DNA of 6,086 nt from Chitinophagaceae bacterium (GTDB lineage Bacteria > Bacteroidota > Bacteroidia > Chitinophagales > Chitinophagaceae), in NCBI GenBank assembly GCA_947489175.1, contig CANLED010000145.1, forward strand, positions 1 to 6,086, written 5' to 3'. Made by a program: the position numbers and the translations under genes. The notes beneath the pieces were generated by a model that worked only from the letters and a program-made list of their open reading frames with translations, had not been told where the DNA came from and did not search any database. Shown one piece after another: positions 1-6,086 of this stretch (positions are counted from its first letter, which is position 1; each line of letters begins with the position of its first letter).

Positions 1-1708
1 CTGGTCCACCTGGTGCACCCCAAATTTTTTCGATGGTTCTCCAGCGACGAATGTCAAATGATCTTTGTCCTTCAGCAACCAATTCAATAATTCTTTCTTG
101 TTCGATAGCATTGAAAAACGTTTGTTTTGAAACAGTTTTTGCAGGTACCAATGCTGGAAGATTTCCTCTTTTACGCACAAGGTTTACAAATCCTATGGCA
201 TCAGCTTGTGGTCCGCTCACTTCATTTGTCGCTTCCGCATACATGAGGTAAACATCAGCCAAGCGCATTACAGGATATGCATAATCTCCTTCACTTCTTC
301 CCAAACCTTCATAATTTCTCACAAACTTTCTGAAAACATAACCAGAGTTTGAACCGTCTGTATTGTAGCTAATATATTTGACACCACCGACAGTTACGTT
401 TGCTGCCCAGGTTTGATATATAAAGGGAGAATAACCCGTAGACTTTAAGGCAGTCAATCCAATAGCTAATTCAAAATCCCACATAATTGTAGATTTCATG
501 CGGTAATCTCTGTTGGCATAAGTATTTGGATTCACTGCTGAGTTTAGGGTTGTTCTTGCTGCAGCATTGGTGGTTGGATTCAACTGAACCATTTTAGGAG
601 CAAAATCACCTGTTGTTATTAACTGATACCTATTAGCAATCTCATAACGTGGCGCAGCCCAACACTGAGAACCTTCTATTGTTCTACCAGAAAAATCACG
701 CATCAACTCTTCCCCTTGAGAAGGATTGGTAGGTGTTCCAGAGTGCGTGAACGACATGATCATTTCAGAAGCTCCGTTTGCTTTAGGCGTAAACAATTCA
801 AAATAGTTTGGTAAAATATCGGCTTTACCCACGGCATCTATTTGTCCAGGATCGCCATTCTTATATAAAGTAAGTCCATAATCATTGATTACTGATTTGA
901 AATCAGCTGCAGCTGCTGCAAAGGCTGTTGTGGCTTCTGCTGGATTTGCTTGAAAGCCTTCCAATTCAGGCCAACCATTCTTTTTCCAACTTGCCCAATA
1001 TAGGTTCAATTTACCGCGGAAAGCAAGGGCTGCTGGCTTACCTACTCTTCCTAAAGCAGATGCTTTTGCTGGCAATTTCGCTACTGCATAATTAAAATCA
1101 GCCATGATAGAATCCTTCACTTGCTGGATTGGCATACGCTTAATTTGCGCTACTTCAGAATTGTCGTAAATGATGTTTGAGATATAGGGCACATCACCCC
1201 ACATTGATATTAAACGGAAATAAGTCATACCACGAAGTAGTTTCGCTTCAGCAATTATTGACTCTAAGGTTGCCAATCTTGCGCCAGTTGCTGTTGGCAG
1301 CATCCTGATGGTAATATTCTCAATCACATAGTTGGATCTGGTTACAGAACCATATAAGTAGCGGAAATATTTATCAAAGGTAGATCCATAACCAGATGGA
1401 TCGTAGCCAGCACCTTGGTAAGCATCTCCACGGAGGATACTTCCAGCGGTTCCACTCGTACCACGAACCCTGGTATAATCTCCCTGTCCATCGAAATAAT
1501 AGTCACGGTCAAAAACCGCTCTTGCAGCAGCATAGGCAGACATCAATGCAATTGTTGCATCAGCATCTGTTTTCCAGAAATTTTCAGCTGCAAGTTCTCC
1601 TGTAGGCACTTGGTTCAGCAACTCCTTTTTACAAGAGGTTTGTAGCATAAGCATTCCTGCTAGCAGAAATACAGTTGTTATTTTTATCGTAGTTTTTATA
1701 CTTTTCAT
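1..1708 (-). CDS. SusD/RagB-family outer-membrane glycan-binding lipoprotein (C-terminus cut by window edge)
   Basis: Surface lipoprotein that binds oligosaccharides and caps the SusC transporter; role assigned from family membership. The minus frame is open from ATG 1708-1706 to the left edge, giving 569 whole codons without a stop. Residues 1-25 are a lipoprotein signal peptide (MKSIKTTIK, then a hydrophobic core, then LQTS) with the lipidated cysteine at Cys26, followed by KKE. Family hallmarks seen: EAKLLRGMTYFRL...WGDVP at 154-174 (N-terminal TPR-like helix region), RLADVYLMYAE at 482-492, and ERIIELVAEG followed by RSFDIRRW at 538-556 (C-terminal SusD signature). The family is usually about 500-650 residues, so probably only a short tail is missing. 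The start sits 11 bases after the upstream susC-like stop, with only a weak purine stretch (AGAGATA) before it, so it is co-transcribed and perhaps translationally coupled. Glycan specificity cannot be read from the sequence. Confidence 0.96.
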   Translation of the reverse strand, partial: MKSIKTTIKITTVFLLAGMLMLQTSCKKELLNQVPTGELAAENFWKTDADATIALMSAYAAARAVFDRDYYFDGQGDYTRVRGTSGTAGSILRGDAYQGAGYDPSGYGSTFDKYFRYLYGSVTRSNYVIENITIRMLPTATGARLATLESIIAEAKLLRGMTYFRLISMWGDVPYISNIIYDNSEVAQIKRMPIQQVKDSIMADFNYAVAKLPAKASALGRVGKPAALAFRGKLNLYWASWKKNGWPELEGFQANPAEATTAFAAAAADFKSVINDYGLTLYKNGDPGQIDAVGKADILPNYFELFTPKANGASEMIMSFTHSGTPTNPSQGEELMRDFSGRTIEGSQCWAAPRYEIANRYQLITTGDFAPKMVQLNPTTNAAARTTLNSAVNPNTYANRDYRMKSTIMWDFELAIGLTALKSTGYSPFIYQTWAANVTVGGVKYISYNTDGSNSGYVFRKFVRNYEGLGRSEGDYAYPVMRLADVYLMYAEATNEVSGPQADAIGFVNLVRKRGNLPALVPAKTVSKQTFFNAIEQERIIELVAEGQRSFDIRRWRTIEKIWGAPGGP

Positions 1709-1719
1709 TATCTCTAAGT

Positions 1720-4700
1720 TTAGAAGCTAAGGTTAATAGCGATTGAATATGATTTGTTGATAGGGTACACGTTGTTGTCATCTCCTTGCTTTTCTGGATC
1801 CAATCCACGGAATGCGGTAAGCGTTCCTATGTTTTCAGATGAACCCACAATACGTAAGTTGGTAACTCCCAATTTCTTTAATACATTACCAGGTACGGTA
1901 TATCCTAGCTGTACGTTTTTAACCCTTAGGTAGCTCATGTCATCAAGCCAAAAAGTAGTAGATTGCCTGTTGTTTCCACTTCCTCCCAACCTTGGCCAAA
2001 GTCCTTCACGGTTTTCTATAGTCCAGGGGTTAGTCCAATGTTCCCATGATGCAGCATATCTTGCGTTGTTGAAGTTCGTGTTGTTGTAAATGGTCTGCCA
2101 GTAATCCTTACGTCCGGCAGCTCCTTGTAAAAACACCGTAAAATCAAATCCTTTATAAGCTACAAATCCGGTTAAAGCAAAAGTAGTAGTTGGCCTTTCT
2201 CTCTGTGTATTTGTCATGGCCTTCTGGTCCTCTCCTGTAATCCTACCATCACCATTCAAATCCTTCAAAATAAGGTCTCCTGGAGCAATACCCTGTGGTG
2301 TATTGTTGTAAACATCAGCCCATGTTTGAGCGATTCCTTTGTCCTCATAAGTATACAAGAACTGGTATGGCATGTTTAGGAAAACATTTCCCCTTGTCAG
2401 CAATTGATTCCATTTTTCTAGGTTTGTCCTGTTGTATGATCCATTTGCAGTTATACCATACTGAAGTTTACCAATCCTGTCTTTCCAAGAGATGTCTGCC
2501 TCAATTCCACGGTTTCTAAGATTGCCGATATTTAATCTTGGGGCTGGACTATAAGCACCACTGAGGAAGATAGAGAAATCTGAAGGCCTGTTCATGCCTG
2601 TTGTTAAACGATCGTAATAATCGATAGCAGCAGTAAGGCGGTTCTTCATGAAAGCGAGGTCTAAACCGATGTTCAACACGGTGGTGGTTTCCCATGACAA
2701 GAACCTGTTGATCATTTTGCTGTTTGCAAAACCTCGTTGAACACTAGATCCTAATACATAGTTGATATTACTGAGGGTTTCTTGCTGTTCGAACCTGCCT
2801 ACACCACTGTTGTTTCCAAGGCTTCCATAAGAAGCGCGGAATTTACCACTGGTTAAGAACTTATCTGTCAAACGCTGAATGAATTTCTCTTCAGTAAACT
2901 TCCAACCCACTGCTGCTGATGGAAAGAATCCAAAGCGACTTCCTGGTAGGAACTTAGAAGATCCATCCACGCGGAAATTGGCTTCAAACAAATATTTGTT
3001 GTAAGCGGTGTAATTTAATCGTCCAATATAAGAACGAAGACCTTCTGTAGAAGAAGAACCACTGGTAGATTGAATATCAGTTAGGGCAGCATTAATCTCT
3101 GTTAAACTTGGATGCAACCTGTCATTCCTAGAACTTCCTTGAGAACGTGCGTACCAATATTCCTCGTTGTAAACTGCTACTACGGCAATATCGTGATTCT
3201 TACCAAATTTCTTCACGTAGTTCAAACGACCATTTAACAATGATTTATACCCTGTGGAAGTGCTGTTTGAAATACCTGCATTGTTTCCTACATAAGTTCT
3301 GCTACCAAATGACTCAGTCTGGAAATTGTATGCCTGGTTTGGCATTGCAGCGCCATAGCCAAATTGATTATAATAATTCAAGGCATAGTCTACCCTGGCA
3401 GTCAAACCTTTGATTGGTGTCCAATCATAATTCATCTGAGTATTAATCTCTTGTCTATTATTTCTGGAAGGATTATTAATGTACAATGTATACGGATTAT
3501 ATGCCTGAGGATCTTCTCCATAAGCCATTACGCCACCAAAATATCCTGTTGTTGGATCATAAGGTAAAATACCAGCAATGGCATACTGCATGTCGTTTCC
3601 AGCTGTGTTTGAAGCGTCTGGATCATTAAAACCTTCAGACAAACCATATTGAAAAGTGGACCAGTTACCGTTGAAGCGGAAACCTACGTTCATGTTATTT
3701 TTTATCTTAGAATCAAAGTTGAAACGAGCATTGTACTGCTTGTAATCATTGTTGATTTGAAGTCCTTTTTCATCTTTTACACCAGCTGAAACAAAGAAGT
3801 TTGAAGCTTCGTTTCCTCCTGTTGCAGACAGGTTATAGTTTTGAAAAGAACCTGGTCTCAAGATGATATCCCAAACATCTGTATTAGGAAATTTGATTGG
3901 ATCTACCATGCTCTTGGCCATCCACTCATCTACAGTACCCAACTTAAATAATTGGTTTCCCGGCAATGTAGAAACCGCTGTCCTGCGTTGCTGAACAGTC
4001 AAAGCCCTAGAGTAATCATCCATGAAATCCAATCCCCTTGTAGCAGCAATCACTGAACTGTTGCTGTTGAAGTTTAATGAGGTTTTAGTAGCACCCTTAC
4101 CACTTCTGGTCGTAATCAAGATTACCCCATTGGCGGCCCTTGAACCATATACGGAGGCAGATGTAGCATCTTTTAAAACAGAAATAGTTTCTACGTCGTT
4201 TAAGTTGATCCTGTTGATGTCAACATCTGGCATACCATCCACTACGATAAGTGGACTTGCATTGTTGACAGTTCCTAACCCCCTGATGATCAAACTCGCT
4301 TCGTTGTTACCAGCCATACCAGATGACTGAACAGCTTGTAAACCTGGAACGAGTCCGGATAAAGCTGAAGAAACGTTCGGTAAGGCGCGACTCACAATTT
4401 TCTCATCTACTTTAACGGAAGAAACGGCACCTACAAGGTTTACCTTTTTTTGGCGGCCATAACCTACTACAACCACATCTTCCAATGCACCTGATTTAAG
4501 TTTTAATGCGATAACGTAATCAGACTTCCCATCAACTTTAAAAGAGAAAGATTCATGCGTTGCAGAGGAAATGAGTACTTCCGCTCCTACAGCTGCATTG
4601 AGTTTAAACTTACCAGCTGCATCGGATGTAGTACCACCTGAGCTGTTCTTGATGGAAACTGAAATACCAGGTAACAAAGCTCCTGATTCATCTTTCACTG

Positions 4701-4812
4701 TACCTGTAATGGCTTTTTGTTGAGCCATGGCAAAAATAGGAAGCATAAAGAGCAAAATTAATTTTGCTGCATTAAAGCTCATCCTAGTCCGAAGACATTT
4801 GGGCATTCGCAT
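1720..4812 (-). CDS. SusC/RagA-family TonB-dependent outer-membrane transporter
   Basis: Outer-membrane 22-strand barrel that imports glycan fragments using TonB/ExbBD energy, paired with the SusD-like protein encoded just downstream. From ATG 4812 it has 1030 residues, normal for the family. Seen in order: signal peptide with core LILLFMLPIFAMA and likely cleavage after Ala30; a carboxypeptidase-D regulatory-like beta domain (about 35-105, beginning ITGTVKDESG); a TonB box (DVVVVGYG, about 112-119); a plug domain with LIIRGLGTV, VVDGMPDVD and VLKDATSASVYGSRAANGV (about 174-230); then the barrel, with the SusC hallmarks RVDGSSKF...GFFPSAAVGW (614-637) and DLNGDGRITGEDQ (from 851). It ends SIAINLSF with the C-terminal aromatic typical of barrel proteins. 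There is no STN domain before the regulatory-like domain. The start is uncertain: the same frame has TTG at 4818, ATG at 4812, ATG at 4806 and ATG at 4782. The last gives a shorter 1020-residue form with a compact signal peptide. Confidence 0.97.
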   Translation of the reverse strand: MRMPKCLRTRMSFNAAKLILLFMLPIFAMAQQKAITGTVKDESGALLPGISVSIKNSSGGTTSDAAGKFKLNAAVGAEVLISSATHESFSFKVDGKSDYVIALKLKSGALEDVVVVGYGRQKKVNLVGAVSSVKVDEKIVSRALPNVSSALSGLVPGLQAVQSSGMAGNNEASLIIRGLGTVNNASPLIVVDGMPDVDINRINLNDVETISVLKDATSASVYGSRAANGVILITTRSGKGATKTSLNFNSNSSVIAATRGLDFMDDYSRALTVQQRRTAVSTLPGNQLFKLGTVDEWMAKSMVDPIKFPNTDVWDIILRPGSFQNYNLSATGGNEASNFFVSAGVKDEKGLQINNDYKQYNARFNFDSKIKNNMNVGFRFNGNWSTFQYGLSEGFNDPDASNTAGNDMQYAIAGILPYDPTTGYFGGVMAYGEDPQAYNPYTLYINNPSRNNRQEINTQMNYDWTPIKGLTARVDYALNYYNQFGYGAAMPNQAYNFQTESFGSRTYVGNNAGISNSTSTGYKSLLNGRLNYVKKFGKNHDIAVVAVYNEEYWYARSQGSSRNDRLHPSLTEINAALTDIQSTSGSSSTEGLRSYIGRLNYTAYNKYLFEANFRVDGSSKFLPGSRFGFFPSAAVGWKFTEEKFIQRLTDKFLTSGKFRASYGSLGNNSGVGRFEQQETLSNINYVLGSSVQRGFANSKMINRFLSWETTTVLNIGLDLAFMKNRLTAAIDYYDRLTTGMNRPSDFSIFLSGAYSPAPRLNIGNLRNRGIEADISWKDRIGKLQYGITANGSYNRTNLEKWNQLLTRGNVFLNMPYQFLYTYEDKGIAQTWADVYNNTPQGIAPGDLILKDLNGDGRITGEDQKAMTNTQRERPTTTFALTGFVAYKGFDFTVFLQGAAGRKDYWQTIYNNTNFNNARYAASWEHWTNPWTIENREGLWPRLGGSGNNRQSTTFWLDDMSYLRVKNVQLGYTVPGNVLKKLGVTNLRIVGSSENIGTLTAFRGLDPEKQGDDNNVYPINKSYSIAINLSF

Positions 4813-4837
4813 ATTCAATCGTTTTAGAAAATTTTGC

Positions 4838-4869
4838 TAAATGTAATTTGATTTAATATAGTAATAAAA
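4838..4869 (-). promoter_or_regulatory. Candidate Bacteroidota-type promoter for the susC-susD operon
   Basis: Reading the minus strand, TACATTTA (4845-4838) matches seven of eight positions of the -7 consensus TAnnTTTG. Twenty bases upstream lies a T-run (4875-4866) that can supply TTTT in place of the -33 TTTG. Initiation a few bases downstream of the -7 box would leave a leader of roughly 20 bases before ATG 4812. The -33 match is weak and AT-rich DNA produces such matches by chance, so this is a candidate only. Confidence 0.35.
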
Positions 4870-4889
4870 AAAAAATTGCGAAAATGATT

Positions 4890-4900
4890 TCGTATTACGA
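4890..4900. promoter_or_regulatory. 11-bp palindrome, possible operator
   Basis: TCGTATTACGA is a perfect inverted repeat (TCGTA, one central base, TACGA) near the middle of the divergent intergenic region, just upstream of the susC-side promoter candidate. The position and symmetry suit a dimeric transcription-factor site acting on one or both genes. That role is inferred. No regulator is encoded in the window and no second copy was noticed nearby. Confidence 0.3.
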
Positions 4901-4967
4901 TTTTATCAAATGTGTTAAAAGGATTCCTAATTATCTACCTTCATGGTTACACAATAAAAAGTAAAAC

Positions 4968-6086
4968 ATGAAGATTTTTTTCCAAATACTGGTTTCAACA
5001 ACACTGATGTTGACGAGCCAAGGGGGATTTTCGCAGTCAACTAAAATTGATTCTACAAAAACCATTCCCCTCCATCCAAGAATTTTGATGTTGGCAGGTG
5101 AGGAATCCGCCATCAAAAGCAAAATCGTTGAAGACGGTACTTGGATGGGCGTTCACAACACCATTATTTCTGCAAGTGATAACTTACTTTCAGCAGCACC
5201 CATCCAACGCATTCAGATAGGAAGAAGGTTGTTGGATAAATCAAGAGAGGCCTTGCGCAGGTTGTTTTTCCTCTCCTATGCCTACAGGACAACATCAGAC
5301 AAAAAATATTTTTTAAGGGCAGAAAAGGAAATGTTAGCCATCAGTGCCTTTAGCGATTGGAACCCATCGCATTTTTTGGATGTAGCAGAAATGACCATGG
5401 CGATGGCCATTGGATATGATTGGATGTACAACGATCTATCTCCAACCTCTAAGGCATTAATCAAGGAAGCCATTCTGAAAAAGGGAATAGAGCCATCCCT
5501 TAATCCAAAAAACAACAGCTGGCTCAAAGCAGAACACAATTGGAACCAGGTGTGCAATGCGGGCATGACCTATGGAGCGATGGCAATATATGAAGATCAG
5601 CCGGTCTTGGCTAGGCAAATCATCAACCGTGCCATCAGTACTATTGTATTACCCATGAAAGATTATGGTCCAGACGGAATCTACCCAGAAGGATACGGAT
5701 ATTGGGGTTATGGAACGGGTTTCAATGTGATGTTCAACAGCGCCATTGAAAAATTATTTGGAACAGATTTTGGATTGAATGACATGCCAGGCTTTTTAGA
5801 AACAGCTGGTTTTATGGAAAACATGACTGGACCATCAGGAAGGCCTTTCAACTACTCAGATGCAGGATCTGGTGGCGGATTTCACCCAGCTATGTTTTGG
5901 TTAGCAAACAAGGCAAAAGACCCAACGCTGTTGTGGCAAGAAAAGAAATACCTAAACCCTGATCAATCAAAATCGCTTGTAGGCGATAGGCTACTGCCGG
6001 CAGTGATGCTTTGGGGAACAGGTTTTTCAGCTGATAAAATAACAGCACCTAAATCAACCATGTGGGTAGGCAGTGGAAAAAACCCG
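4968..6086 (+). CDS. Secreted heparinase II/III-like protein, probable polysaccharide lyase (C-terminus cut by window edge)
   Basis: Likely cleaves a uronic-acid-containing polysaccharide by beta-elimination in the periplasm or at the cell surface, from family resemblance and PUL context. ATG 4968 opens a frame that stays open to the right edge (373 codons). Residues 1-23 are a Sec-type signal peptide (MKIFFQILVSTTLMLTS, likely cut after GFSQ), with no lipobox cysteine. Next come HPRIL (36-40), typical of the start of these lyases, and a mostly helical region as expected for the (alpha/alpha) toroid, including FLDVAEMTMAMAIGYDWMY. HNWNQVCNAG begins at His190 and GIYPEGYGYWGYG spans 237-249; these are the likely active-site segments. 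NYSDAGSGGGFHP (about 295-307) probably begins the beta-sandwich part. His190/Asn191 to Tyr245 is 55/54 residues, like the recalled catalytic spacing in Pedobacter heparinases II and III. Family members usually run 600-800 residues, so about half is missing. The CAZy family and substrate cannot be assigned here. Confidence 0.85.
   Translation, partial: MKIFFQILVSTTLMLTSQGGFSQSTKIDSTKTIPLHPRILMLAGEESAIKSKIVEDGTWMGVHNTIISASDNLLSAAPIQRIQIGRRLLDKSREALRRLFFLSYAYRTTSDKKYFLRAEKEMLAISAFSDWNPSHFLDVAEMTMAMAIGYDWMYNDLSPTSKALIKEAILKKGIEPSLNPKNNSWLKAEHNWNQVCNAGMTYGAMAIYEDQPVLARQIINRAISTIVLPMKDYGPDGIYPEGYGYWGYGTGFNVMFNSAIEKLFGTDFGLNDMPGFLETAGFMENMTGPSGRPFNYSDAGSGGGFHPAMFWLANKAKDPTLLWQEKKYLNPDQSKSLVGDRLLPAVMLWGTGFSADKITAPKSTMWVGSGKNP

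Larger units (their letters stand above)
4813..4967. other. Divergent intergenic control region between the susC-like and lyase genes
   Basis: About 155 bases with no supportable gene separate the two divergent starts. The region is very AT-rich and holds a ten-A run at 4866-4875, an 11-bp palindrome at 4890-4900 and a promoter candidate facing the susC-like gene. Both genes probably draw their promoters from here. The lyase leader just before ATG 4968 is A-rich (AATAAAAAGTAAAAC) with no Shine-Dalgarno, as is usual in Bacteroidota. I found no convincing TTTG / TAnnTTTG pair on the plus strand for the lyase. Confidence 0.7.

Noticed and set aside
33..251. Plus-strand open frame of 72 codons at the left edge
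   Set aside because: It is antisense to the conserved C-terminal SusD signatures (RLADVYLMYAE and RSFDIRRW), so it is a shadow of that gene.
900..925. Short GCTGCA-type simple repeat within the SusD-like gene
   Set aside because: It encodes a run of alanines (AAAAAD) in a helix. It is short and in frame, and does not look like a regulatory or mobile repeat.
4022..4330. Plus-strand open frame of 102 codons opposite the plug region of the SusC-like gene
   Set aside because: It lies wholly antisense to a strongly supported coding region. Its Leu/Ile/Ala-rich translation has no recognisable domain and no start signal was seen.
4866..4875. Ten-A run considered as the tail of a rho-independent terminator
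   Set aside because: No GC-rich hairpin precedes it on either strand, and the flanking genes diverge, so no transcript needs to end here. A promoter-associated tract is more likely.
5282..5566. Minus-strand open frame of 94 codons inside the lyase gene
   Set aside because: The plus frame through the same bases encodes the coherent heparinase-like protein, including part of its candidate active site. The antisense translation shows no family features.

Overview
The window comes from a Bacteroidota genome, most likely a Sphingobacteriia-type bacterium such as a Pedobacter relative. The evidence is a SusC/SusD pair, A-rich leaders without a strong Shine-Dalgarno, and moderately AT-rich DNA. The genus is inferred from sequence style only. 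The window is part of a polysaccharide utilization locus (PUL) and is cut at both ends.

Layout: bases 1-1708 (minus strand) hold a SusD/RagB-family outer-membrane glycan-binding lipoprotein whose C-terminus runs off the left edge. It was identified by translating the minus strand through to the edge. Eleven bases upstream of it, also on minus, lies a complete SusC/RagA-family TonB-dependent transporter (about 1720-4812). The two form a tight susC-susD operon. Bases 4813-4967 are a divergent intergenic region with an A/T tract, a Bacteroidota-style promoter candidate facing susC and an 11-bp palindrome. From 4968 to the right edge, on plus, runs the first 373 codons of a secreted heparinase II/III-like protein, a probable polysaccharide lyase.

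Proposed workings: SusD on the cell surface captures a glycan and hands it to the SusC barrel, which imports it with TonB energy. The secreted lyase would cleave the chain by beta-elimination, which implies a uronic-acid-containing substrate. The exact glycan cannot be read from this sequence. The SusC protein has no N-terminal STN signalling domain, so control by a classical ECF-sigma/anti-sigma relay through this transporter is unlikely. No regulator gene lies in the window.

No RNA gene, mobile element, CRISPR array or clearly new system was seen. The points most worth following are the lyase's catalytic assignment and substrate, and the control region between the divergent genes.
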